A stretch of 46,352 bases of DNA, from assembly GCA_032718475.1 (NCBI GenBank), contig JAUCBJ010003678.1:1-46352 (forward strand). The letters run 5' to 3'. Each line of letters begins with the position of its first letter. The stretch's first letter is position 1. Positions 8,701-17,232 of the stretch are shown piece by piece. Source of the stretch: Nemertoderma westbladi (taxonomy: Eukaryota; Xenacoelomorpha; Nemertodermatida; Nemertodermatidae). The notes beneath the pieces were generated by a model. The model was not told where the DNA came from and did no database searches. It was given only the letters and a program-made list of their open reading frames with translations. The position numbers were made by a program, and so were the translations under genes.

Positions 8701-10731
8701 AAACCCGTCTCTAGGAGAAAGGTAACACCAGTGTGTTATACCGACGACGGCGAAAGCCAGACTTCTCAAGGAGAAGATAGCGGGAAAGACACTGAGAGAT
8801 CTTATTATGTCAATAAAATGCCTAAAGATCAGGTAAGTAAATTCAAGTCTCGATCAAATGACAGGAGAGAACCGATAAGAAAAACTCCTCCCACGTCTCC
8901 CAAGAGAATTCAGATGAGAAAGCCCGAAGAAAAGGCAAGTGTACACAATGCGACTCAGAATAAGGTAAGTAACATCAAACCAAAATGTGCGCTGTGTGAC
9001 GGGACCCACTATTTGAATAGGTGTGATGAATTTCTAAAGAAATCATTAACGGAGAGACGCGAAGTTATGTGGGATAAGCGGTTATGTTATAATTGCCTCA
9101 GACAAGGACACCAACGGCGTACCTGTTTCTCGGACATAAGATGTGCAAAGTGTGGTGCGAAACATCATATCTTGTTGCACGCTGAATTCGATCGAAATAG
9201 TCCGAATCAGGTAAGTGATTCCGAGCTACATGTCCAATTCAGTGATGTGAACGACACTGATCAATCTGAGATGGAAGGATTCTATACAGATGAGTTCTCC
9301 GACGAAAACGAATCCTGTTACATGATAAATACCGCAGTGTATCGAGCACTCACATATGAAAAGGATCCAGACAACGACTTTACTCTAACTACTTCTGAGC
9401 GACAACCATCTTGGAAAGAGCCATCTTCAAATGTAGCAAATGTAGGGATCCGAGAGTTTCCTGTGGTGCAGGTGAGGGTTCACGGACCTAAGAGGAGTTA
9501 TGTAGTGAACGCCCTCCTCGACTCCGGTAGTACAGGAACATTCATCGATAAAGAGTTAGCCGAAGATATATTTGCTAGACAACCCAAGTTCCAAACTAAG
9601 CTCAACATGTCAGGCATTATGCAAGTTTGGAAATCTACAATAACAGCTGATTATTATGTAGGAGCATTGTCCACCCCCCAGGACGAATTAGGAAAAAACA
9701 GCATAAGGTCAGTGAAAATGGTGGCTATAAAGAACTTCGCTACTACTCAAGCAGACCTTTATGATTGGGACGAGGATGAGAGCATCCAACATCTTAACAT
9801 ACCTCGATTCCAGACTGATTATCCTGGAGTGCAAATACTCATCGGCCAAAACGCGCATGAGGCGCTGGAGACATTAGAGAAACGGCCTGCTCAACCGCAG
9901 CCACTACAGACCTATGCGGTAAGAACTAGAGTAGGTTGGTACCTTACTGGACCTTCCCGTAGAACGCTCAGGGAAAGACTGCTTCAAGATCGCGTCTGCC
10001 AGGTGAGTGAATGGGAAGATGATACTAGTGAGGGAGACGACCCAACTGAGGGAACACCACACTCCTCAGATAATGACAATCTTAGCTCCAATGTAGATCA
10101 ATGGAGATATTGCCCCAAGAAGTTTAATCCAACGGACATCGCTTCCAGAGGAGCAACTCCTCAAGAACTGACAGATACTATAGTCCGGTTAGGTGAACCC
10201 GACTTCCTGAGTAAGGAGAATGAATGGCCTCCCCATCTTACTCCGACTGAGATTAGACCAGCCAAGGGAGCGGAGAAAGTCGAACCTGAAACCCGGACGG
10301 GTGGATCGGAGTTATTTGAACCCGGGATAGATCTGTCGGTATTACATGTTGCCAGGGACGACGCCGTGGATCTGGGCCTCCCCTCCGCGAGTGGATCCTT
10401 CATGAAGATCAGAGAGAGCGATTGGAGCTCTGGAACATCAGACGTCTCGCAGGGACTCTCACCTCTCCTGCAGAGAGCGACGGACCACTATAGCTCCTGG
10501 AATCGGCTTTGTGACGCCGTCATATACTTTGAGCGATGTTTCTATCGTCACTATTCCAGGACGAAGAGGAAACCTGGAATTGTATTCAGGATGCAGCGAC
10601 TCAATCACCCAGTCGGTCGTTTGTGTTTATCGGAAGGGAATGGAGGACTCTCCGGAAACTGTGGAAGGCAAGATTCTCTTCCCACGACCACCTCCCTAAT
10701 CCTTCAAACATCTAGGGACTCCATAACGTAA
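5761..10731 (+). CDS. Gag-protease polyprotein of a BEL/Pao element (RT and IN core missing)
   Basis: A 1656-residue open frame. Residues about 393-460 are a charged, Ala-rich coiled-coil region (AAAVAEAETK-type repeats). Residues about 780-975 resemble the DUF1759 Gag domain (around FNGDEMKW). Residues about 1076-1140 hold the Cys/His knuckles (CALCDGTHYLNRC, CYNCLRQGHQRRTC, CAKCGAKHHILLH). The aspartic protease has DSGS at 1254-1257 and, later, ILIGQN and RTRVGWYLTGP. In an intact BEL/Pao polyprotein RT follows; here a short acidic linker leads straight to WRYCPKKFNPTDIASRG (1448 on), normally the end of RNase H, then a piece resembling the region before the integrase core (YSSWNRLCDAV). 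The last ~50 residues look out of frame. The ORF is otherwise intact. Five (K/Q)VS tripeptides, each encoded by GGTRAGT, sit at domain borders. Confidence 0.88.
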   Translation: MSDTKQNLSDSLLDVTICDSDRDVQPSGRKSSSPPTVRKVIPPVVITEPRLVQHRRSIIGTRAQVKRDQKAAEQQQPASQELIPQRPSSSSSEDTVELTPERGAEMTDAVYTDPLLILPAAVLAGLLIAVEEHQIDWARSQRSTRDSYAGYTSEELKSIVESQWNFPGPGLPFDLSEAAWEDIHRMGVAKETIDPAVWKRSAAGYAQGFFSSMERVERQLFQQPQGPQEQGSLLYQVRERVLRIRLILSAFEEASKRKQDTSLQVAVKTWFQRVSRQVQGAAQWKAQLEERSTHGESTDAIFSQVESEATAEKPHKKDAIDIYLSDYQRFLGDDELRRRLEGLSPNSEGAKLVLDAIDVDRLAANQAKFDEQLRIAREQEEQVKKKRIEDRKAAAVAAAVAAAEAETKAAAAVAEAETKAAAAVAAAEAKAAVAAAKAAAEAEGRKREAVAEAERRATEETTQLELENIQENQDCINKQLTASNMQMMNRSTPKRQGYTSSEEGDTTDTEGGRNRSRLSRRKRTFHRQKLPDLPPAVRRQLNNTKVGSTEPTDQIITIERLPTIVDEPEIIRPVLEITPSVIDTPVLPEATSKFPLHSTKLPVPSRTAQETVQVLDPERNIPDLSPVVPRPPATTLATPASAVEWVDERRRGMDLLLGQLQETVQQFKGTVRESRLELQEVQQSIALERDKLVNTQRGIPPPSVTMCQPVRSEVSHAQGVEPTRIYTASEVETPIVNPIKGNYRPVDNDIPYRPDHNPRNLYTDNSILNSTMAQESFTRQMARTEARQAVKVGEIVKFNGDEMKWLPFNEYYKDNIQNSVLSNGEKLRYLIECLEGSPKLMALKFIGHPDGLRQVWDTLNIRYGNRNNIAGYLYAKLVAPRKFISSGIIEFSDEIQEICRQLDWLGKSHEYQNTMVIRAVASTLPKGGVGTRWDKKVLYMMEQQRRDPTMADLMSFLDGEVKLQLLKLSREKTPENKVSEKPVSRRKVTPVCYTDDGESQTSQGEDSGKDTERSYYVNKMPKDQVSKFKSRSNDRREPIRKTPPTSPKRIQMRKPEEKASVHNATQNKVSNIKPKCALCDGTHYLNRCDEFLKKSLTERREVMWDKRLCYNCLRQGHQRRTCFSDIRCAKCGAKHHILLHAEFDRNSPNQVSDSELHVQFSDVNDTDQSEMEGFYTDEFSDENESCYMINTAVYRALTYEKDPDNDFTLTTSERQPSWKEPSSNVANVGIREFPVVQVRVHGPKRSYVVNALLDSGSTGTFIDKELAEDIFARQPKFQTKLNMSGIMQVWKSTITADYYVGALSTPQDELGKNSIRSVKMVAIKNFATTQADLYDWDEDESIQHLNIPRFQTDYPGVQILIGQNAHEALETLEKRPAQPQPLQTYAVRTRVGWYLTGPSRRTLRERLLQDRVCQVSEWEDDTSEGDDPTEGTPHSSDNDNLSSNVDQWRYCPKKFNPTDIASRGATPQELTDTIVRLGEPDFLSKENEWPPHLTPTEIRPAKGAEKVEPETRTGGSELFEPGIDLSVLHVARDDAVDLGLPSASGSFMKIRESDWSSGTSDVSQGLSPLLQRATDHYSSWNRLCDAVIYFERCFYRHYSRTKRKPGIVFRMQRLNHPVGRLCLSEGNGGLSGNCGRQDSLPTTTSLILQTSRDSIT
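8690..10009 (+). other. Series of consensus 5' splice-donor-like sites in gag
   Basis: GTAAGT occurs at 8692, 8833, 8965 and 9211, and GTGAGT at 10003, each preceded by AG and followed by RA (AGGTAAGTRA type). All five are in the same codon phase and encode (K/Q)VS. A further AGGTAAGT lies at about 8475-8482 in another phase. The sites fall after the DUF1759 domain, in the linker, before and after the zinc knuckles, and after the protease. They could be real donors for subgenomic RNAs or a repeated peptide such as a protease site. Confidence 0.5.
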
Positions 10732-13688
10732 CAACATATGGTGTGGGTGTGTGACTCTATTATTTTATTATTTTTATATTTATGTATGTATTACTATGTA
10801 ATTCTATTATAATCGTTTTCTTTAATTTTATTCAGTAGAATGTTATTTTAGCGATTATTTTGTAGAATAGTGCAATATATTCGTGTTTATTACGTACGTA
10901 ATTACTTATATTATATTTAGTGAGACGGCGAAGAAATAATTATTTTTTCTCTTTCCTTACTGCCCGTATTATATTATAAATACGTGACTACAGTAAGATG
11001 AAATGTCCGTACTTATTAAAGTACAATAAAGCCACTACTATATTTAAGTATTATTGGTAGGCAGAGTATTAGGAATGCAAAGTTCAGATCCTCGTGTCTC
11101 GGCTAAACCAAGCTCTGGGTAGACCTTGGAAACGACTTGCCTCTTCACACTGACATTGCTTCGTGCGATATTGCTCTCATACCGTATATTAAATAATACA
11201 TATAGTAGCGTGATGTCCCTTTAACAGTAGCGTATAACGCAGAATAAATCTGTTAAACCCTTTGACCATCTGTAATTCTAGTCTATTAAGATATCGCGGC
11301 ACCCACCGATATACTTGAAAGACAAATTCTAGAATCAGTGGTTAACGTCCCCAGACAAGTTCTGGAATAAATCAGTGCCCATCTCAAATATTAATTATTT
11401 AATATTTGCAAATCTAATACATCAAAATCTGTAAAATTCAGATCCTTCAACAATTCTAGTCAATTAAGATATCGTAGCATTTACCGATATTCTTAAAAAA
11501 GACAATTGTCATAGAATTAAGGATCTTGTGTCCCTAGACATGTTCTAGAATCAAAATATGTCCATTTAATTATCAAATAATAAAATTTCAGGGAATAAAT
11601 TTAAATTCATGCCTTTTAATGAATTTAATAAATTGCCATTTTACGCAATTTATAAAGTTCCCAAAATTCCATTAATTAATAGATCAAGGGAGCGGAGATT
11701 TATCTTATCATGCGTATGAGAATGTGAAAGTCTCCCAAACATAGTCAATAGCCGATAAAATTCATAAAGTCATGTATAAAACAGAACATTGACTATTAAA
11801 GAATACTATTAAATAACATCCCAGATCTGTATGCATTGGAATTACTCTAATTCTACCGCTAGCTTTGCATAATGTCACCATAGCAACAACCACGCTAGAA
11901 TTAGAATTGAGTTAAAAGAACAATAGAAAGCTTGTACCATTGAATAGCATAGGGAATAAATAGCGCACTACTAGTATCCAAGGATACATAATAATACAGT
12001 GACATTCTGGAAGGCATTGACTAACGGACAAATGGCCCGAATGTGTGTAATTTGTGACAAGTTGTGTGTGTGGTATTTGTGAGTTTATAGGTGAATGTTA
12101 CTGCTAAGGTGTGTTTACAGTAGCCAGTCGTAATCGTAAAGTAACCTAACTCTCCAAGGAATACCTGAAGTACATCTAAGCCTTTGGGACGGACAGTCGA
12201 GTGACTTGTGCCGGTTGTCGTTGTCGTTGTGCGGCTACGTCGTTGGCGAAAGTACGGCGGCGACGACACATCGGCGCTGAGGATCTCGTCCTGTCCGGGG
12301 GTTGATTGGGGTAGGCAGCGACGCCCGCTCACCTAAATATAAACTCCTTATAATGTGGATAAACTCATATATAGCAGAAATGACGGAGTTGATAGAAGAT
12401 GGTCTTGGTATCGGGGAGCGATATACTCTACTTTTACAAGCGTTTGTTGATAGCTTAATACGCGGCGACATATACGCAGCGTAATGGTACGTATATGGGC
12501 TTCTTAACTACTGGTCATTCTATCAATTTACACAATACGGACTATGTCGACTATATATCCTGCCCAGCGGAGTCGGAACCATAAACTGAAATTCGAATGC
12601 GAAAATTCTATTCGAAATCGGCTCGAAAGAAAAGACATTAAAGAAACAAATAAACGCGGTAACTCCAACATATATTTGGAATTCTTGATAGAAGCATTGT
12701 AACAACAATTAAATATCATCCGCGTTTCCCCTACCAGACGTGCGTCTTTGGTATTATTACGGTAAATGCCCTAGACCCAGCCAATAAACGGAAAGACATA
12801 AACATCCACGGAAACGTTGTGTTAAACACAGTTGTGTTCGTTATATTTACTGGAGTTTCGAGCGAAACTTGTTTGACGTATCACCTATGCTCACTCGGCT
12901 CTAACGATCCTAGAGTAAACCTACGATCAGAGTCCCGGAATACTCGGTCAAACCTCCTCATTCCTTAGTTGGACCTCAGACCTGCGATCCTGATGGTGTC
13001 GCGGATCCTATTGGACGGTATTCACTGTTCAAGATCTAGTGCTACCCTAACAATTAATCGGTAACACTCCGACAGTGATTTCTAGCTAGCCGCCCATCTT
13101 ACCTAGCTGGATTATGACGCAGACACCTAATATCACTATCCAACCGTATGGTCGTCCCGTTTAACGCGATACAACCCTTCATCAAGGTGAAGGAGAGCGT
13201 TGTACGAAACGAGTTAAACGCTATTCTATAAAGATCAAAAAAGAAACCTGCGTTTGTTCAGATAAACGTAAGTTATAACAGTAAGTCCAATCGATAAACG
13301 AATTGGCCTTATCTCAGTTCGATTGGGAAATCCAGAATCTCTAAGAAGTTATCGAACTTGGACGATCCTATTCTCTGCGAGAGTTTTTGGATGAACGTAT
13401 CCAGCTACGAGCGGAGGAAAATCAGCTCGAGGAGAAGCATATCGAAATGGACGAGACACCGACAGTAAACCCAAACCTTCTAATGCAATCATATTGCACC
13501 CTTCACCCAGGAGTTATGGCCCTCCTAGTAAAGTGGTTCCCCCCAAAGAGAAAAGGACTCTTGCTAGCTTTAAAAAACTGCGTAAACGCCGTCCGCGCAA
13601 GAAAGACTAACTGTTTAGAGTATCTTTAGGTTTTAGAAACTGTGATTTTTATATTTTATAGACTGAAAATCCCATTTTCTGGGAGCGG
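10732..13688 (+). other. 3' noncoding region of the retrotransposon
   Basis: About 3 kb between the ORF stop and the 3' LTR in which I find no RT, integrase or envelope-like frame. An imperfect duplication with a period near 179 bp lies at about 11264-11575 (CTAGTCTATTAAGATATCG against CTAGTCAATTAAGATATCG). An 80-codon frame at 13387-13629 ends 60 bp before the LTR and has no recognisable relatives. The bases before the LTR (TGGGAGCGG) are a weak polypurine tract. Confidence 0.6.
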
Positions 13689-14931
13689 TGTAAAAGCCTT
13701 TGCTGAATTGCCCCGTTATTTTTATTATCTTTTACATTAAAATACTCTGTAGTTGATTTAATAAGTGTAAGAGACCGTATTATTGCTGTATCGGTGTTTT
13801 TAGAGGATCTAAGACCTATTTCCTCCGTATGTGTACTGTGAAAGGCATATTTTATGATTCTATGGCAATTCGTGACGCAAAGGGGTGATAGCTACTCTTG
13901 AACAGTAGTTACTATGACTACGGTTAACAGCTGACATTCATACATGTTGATTTCCTTTGTTCTACGGCGTCTCTCAGTTCAGTCAGCCAATTAGAGCGTT
14001 TTTGTGGCTCCTTGTACAGAAAATTTCCGAGAAATGACGCAATGCCTATGTGCAGTGTTTACATTCAGTCCTGAGCCAAAGAAAGAACGGCTTGGAAGTA
14101 TTTTGTGCTTTACTGTTTTAGCCGTACACTAGTAGGCTTAATCATAAGGACATATATCCGTTATCTGATGTCTAACTTGACTAACCTAACTCAATGCAAT
14201 CAATGCATACTGCAGTACTGCATACACTGCATACTGTGTAACACTGTGCATACTTTATATTGTTATACTGCTATTTGCTGTCTGTACTTCATAATTTGGT
14301 TGATGAATTATTATATTTGGAATAACGATAAATAACCCCGAAAACCCAATATTCTTGATATACTGAAGGTAAGAGAGAAAGGTTATACATAACGATTGTG
14401 ACTTATGTTAAAGTGGTTTGAAGTGAATCTAATGTTATTTGATAGCCCCTACATGAGTCAGTCCGTGTTCCTTTTATATGTAACTAAAATCAGTGAAGAT
14501 CGGCAGATCAGTGTGCAGTATTGTGCAGCATTGTGTGCGGGTGATACTGATAACGAAGCATTTCCTAAAGAATGCGCCATATATGTGAATTATAACTAAG
14601 CCATATCGTTGTGATTAGTTTAAGTCATAACTCTGTTTATATAGATAGAGCGCCACGTCCTAAAGGAACTGTTAATATTCCCCGAAAGTGAATAATATTG
14701 TCAGAGATTATATAATACTGTCAGTCGAATAATACATTAAGCTTACATAGCAATAAAATTAAGCCGTCGAACCCAATCTCCCGGGAATTATCCAGCGGGT
14801 GAATGATCGCGCACAGATTGGTTTCGACTAGTGTAGTGAATCAAATATTTGTCATCGGCTAAAGTGATTTAATATCTAACAGACATCCTAATTTGGCGGG
14901 TTAAACTGCCAAAGGTCTGAAAGCGCGAACA
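13689..14931 (+). repeat. 3' LTR (1243 bp)
   Basis: Same length and ends as the 5' LTR, with about two visible differences. AATAAA is at 14752-14757. The near identity dates the insertion as recent relative to the older repeats around it. Confidence 0.95.
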
Positions 14932-14936
14932 ACTAT
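14932..14936. repeat. Target-site duplication ACTAT (right)
   Basis: Exact partner of 2353-2357, fixing the right edge of the LTR element. Confidence 0.9.
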
Positions 14937-15856
14937 AATGGAATGGGATACATGGATTCCAGATATCTAATTTCTGCGCAAAATAACTTTAATCGTATGG
15001 TGCTAAATAATTAATTTCCATGGAGAGACCGTTCAAAATGTCTCAACCATACAATTTAGCTGAAGATATTAATTTAGATTATGGCTTCCGACACACACAC
15101 ACACAGACTTTTGAAAAACGGCCATAGTATTATTATATCAGTTCGCTGATGGCTCGCCATTCGTGTCTCGCCCCACACAAACTCTTGCTCAGGATGAAAT
15201 TCAAGTGAATGTCTATTACAGTAGGTTCTTGGGAAATCTGGCCCCCTGAATCACTTTTTAGTTGTACAGTAGTGTACATACAAGTACAGTTGGGCGCTTG
15301 AAAAATGGCATTTTTTATAATTTACTATGAACATATTATTATATTGTTATTTGGCTCCCAGGCGCACGTAAGCGCGCCTGGGTTGATAGTGCAATAAAAA
15401 TTCAAGCACTATCTACATTTTTCCACGGGTCAGAGGGATTATTAGTCATTATCAGGATTATTATTTTCAACTCCGAGCCAAATACATTGACAAAAAAACT
15501 TCGGGTGACGTAAGTTTAATTGTAATGGAATCATGTACACATTCGACACTTGCAAATATGTAAGTAGATCTTAAGTCAAACAATATCCTGAAAGAAGCCG
15601 TTAATATGTCTACCATACATTCGAACTTTAAAAAGATTTATACTCCAGAACACCCCCAAGTAATCTGGTACTTATTGGTTTAAAACATTGGTGCCGAAAC
15701 GAAAACCACCCTGGCCCCCGTGCAGGGATCGACCACCCCACCCAATTTACGGAGCTTCATCTTGGCGCACACCATGTCAAGGGGAATATTCAGTTATAAT
15801 AATCACATATACTAATAATAATGTTCCTAGAAATAGAAATTAACGATACACAAATA
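14937..15856. other. Intergenic region downstream of MTIF3
   Basis: No gene is seen. It contains an (AC)7 microsatellite at 15091-15104 and a 9-bp perfect inverted repeat CCCAGGCGC / GCGCCTGGG at 15357-15365 and 15374-15382. No clear AATAAA for the minus-strand MTIF3 gene was found here. Confidence 0.5.
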
Positions 15857-16741
15857 TTATACAGATTTATATTCAGTCTCTTTAGATTCGCTAACTGTCT
15901 CCTTATTTGGCTTCACTTCCCTTGGTTTATGGACTGCGTTGACAATGAATCTCAACATTTCCTGCCCTCTCCCCTTCCGGAACTGACTGTGTTTTATAGT
16001 TCGGGAATCCAATTCACACGCCGGTATCTCACCAACTATACGACGGGTAATAAACTCCTTGACAGAATCAACTGTGTACTCGGAAGAGTCAGCAGTTACG
16101 TTTACTTTAACGATATCTCCGTTGCTAATCCAACCGGCCATCCGTTTAATCCTGTACGACAGATCGTGTTCCGTTATCTTAACGTCCACCTTGAGTTCGC
16201 GAACAGGAGTTTCTTCAGGGCGGGATTTCTTAGAGTCCAAGTAATTCATTTGTTTCCTTATGTCAAGACGATAGGCGGTTTTCATCTCGTTGGTCATGAG
16301 TTGCCATTTAGGAGGGAAGACTTTAGGGTTTATGCAGACAGCTTCCAGTTGATCTCGTGCGGCCCGATGCAGTACGTCCTCGATGTGCATCTCTCCCAGA
16401 CTGCGGCCTTCCGGGTCGGAGCAGTGGACAGTGTTACTGGTCCGTTTCCGGCCCGGTTTCGGAGGGCCGCCTTTGTCTACGACGATGGCGGGCTTCGGAT
16501 GACGCGTTACCACCCAGCGGGTTATAGTTAGGGTGATTTGATTGGGTGGGTTCGATTGGTTACAAAGCGAATGGATCAAGGGAGAGTTAGATGGGTGGGT
16601 GCATAGCGGGTTAGAAGGCTTAGAACGATGGGTGTATTGTGGGTTAGAACGATGGGTGTATTGCGGGATAGAACGATGGGTGTATTGTGGGTTCGCTCCT
16701 GTTGTTGATCGAATCCAGATAATGCATCTATTGGCTAACAT
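15857..16741 (-). CDS. MTIF3: Mitochondrial translation initiation factor 3
   Basis: A 294-residue protein, close to the 278 of the human factor. IF-3 binds the small mitochondrial ribosomal subunit, keeps subunits apart and helps select the start codon. The N-terminal IF-3 domain is recognisable from about residue 105 (VHCSDPEGRSLGEMHIEDVL, then PPKWQLMT), followed by a charged linker and the C-terminal domain with ELKVDVKITEHDL..RIKRMAGWISNGDIVKVNV, the usual 'I.EHDL...F...GD.VKV' signature. The first ~87 residues contain no Asp or Glu and are rich in Arg, Ser and Thr, as in a mitochondrial targeting peptide. They include three (N/I)PQYTHRS octapeptides. The ORF is uninterrupted, so the gene or this exon is intronless; upstream noncoding exons cannot be excluded. 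Confidence 0.82.
   Translation of the reverse strand: MLANRCIIWIRSTTGANPQYTHRSIPQYTHRSNPQYTHRSKPSNPLCTHPSNSPLIHSLCNQSNPPNQITLTITRWVVTRHPKPAIVVDKGGPPKPGRKRTSNTVHCSDPEGRSLGEMHIEDVLHRAARDQLEAVCINPKVFPPKWQLMTNEMKTAYRLDIRKQMNYLDSKKSRPEETPVRELKVDVKITEHDLSYRIKRMAGWISNGDIVKVNVTADSSEYTVDSVKEFITRRIVGEIPACELDSRTIKHSQFRKGRGQEMLRFIVNAVHKPREVKPNKETVSESKETEYKSV
16621..16692. repeat. 24-bp coding minisatellite in MTIF3
   Basis: Three tandem 24-bp units of the TAGAACGATGGGTGTATTG type, with decayed units extending to about 16560. On the minus strand they encode the repeated octapeptide in the presumed targeting sequence. Copy number changes would keep the frame. Confidence 0.85.
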
Positions 16742-17232
16742 TAGGTTTGCAACTTTAACAAAACGTTGTTGTTAAACAGAGGATTAAAAAAATAAAAGGT
16801 CTAGTAGAGATTGGTGTCGTATTATTAGATTTATCATCAATAAAATTTATAATTCTTTTACATTCTATTTGACTGACACAATATTCTGTGTGATGGAGTG
16901 AAGCGATATAAAACTTACTCTTATATTTAATTTATAATTAGAGTGATTGTGTAACGAATAAATAAATAAAAGCGCCACAAATATATACAGGACAGTAGTG
17001 GAGATAAAATGGAAACAGAAATTAATATAACGGGTTTACAGAGAAAGGAAATGAACAAACATTACCGAAAGGATACAATTATTTATTTATTTCTAATAAA
17101 TCCGTAACAGTCTTAAGTTTAGATTATCTATTAAATTCAGTTTAGTAATTATTAAGTAAATATATTACACTGCCTTTCATAAAGGGAAATACATCCCGGC
17201 ATTATAGCCCCTGTATATACAATATTGTTCAT
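16742..17232. other. Gap between ACAT2 and MTIF3
   Basis: 491 bp of AT-rich DNA. Apart from the AATAAA signals for ACAT2 (17082-17091) I see no other signal. Any MTIF3 promoter would have to lie in about 340 bp. Confidence 0.5.
17082..17091 (-). terminator. Polyadenylation signals for ACAT2-like gene
   Basis: Two overlapping AATAAA on the minus strand, about 140 bp after the ACAT2 stop codon. Confidence 0.6.

Larger units (their letters stand above)
2358..14931 (+). mobile_element. BEL/Pao-type LTR retrotransposon lacking RT and integrase cores
   Basis: This is a complete 12.57-kb insertion: LTR, 2.16-kb leader, one long gag-protease ORF, about 3 kb of apparently noncoding 3' region, LTR, with ACTAT on both sides. 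The family call rests on the ORF: a DUF1759-like Gag part, three clustered Cys/His knuckles ending HHILLH, a DSGS aspartic protease of the DUF1758 type, and an RNase H/integrase junction WRYCPKKFNPTDIASRG. The reverse transcriptase (no YxDD-type box), catalytic RNase H and integrase core are absent. The two LTRs look almost identical, so the insertion is young. Inference: a non-autonomous derivative moved by a relative's enzymes. Confidence 0.9.

Noticed and set aside
10511-10699. 62-codon overlapping frame at the end of the Gag ORF as a frameshifted integrase piece
   Set aside because: I could not match it to an integrase motif, so I do not claim a frameshift product.
12021-12471. Overlapping minus-strand frames in the retrotransposon 3' region
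   Set aside because: They have no domain, rest on GTT/GTC-repeat low complexity, and conflict with the element's orientation.
13387-13629. 80-codon frame just before the 3' LTR as an envelope or accessory gene
   Set aside because: It is short, with no signal peptide, membrane segment or known motif. It may be chance.
15821-16531. 236-codon plus-strand frame opposite MTIF3
   Set aside because: The minus strand has the IF-3 signature; this frame has no recognisable domain.
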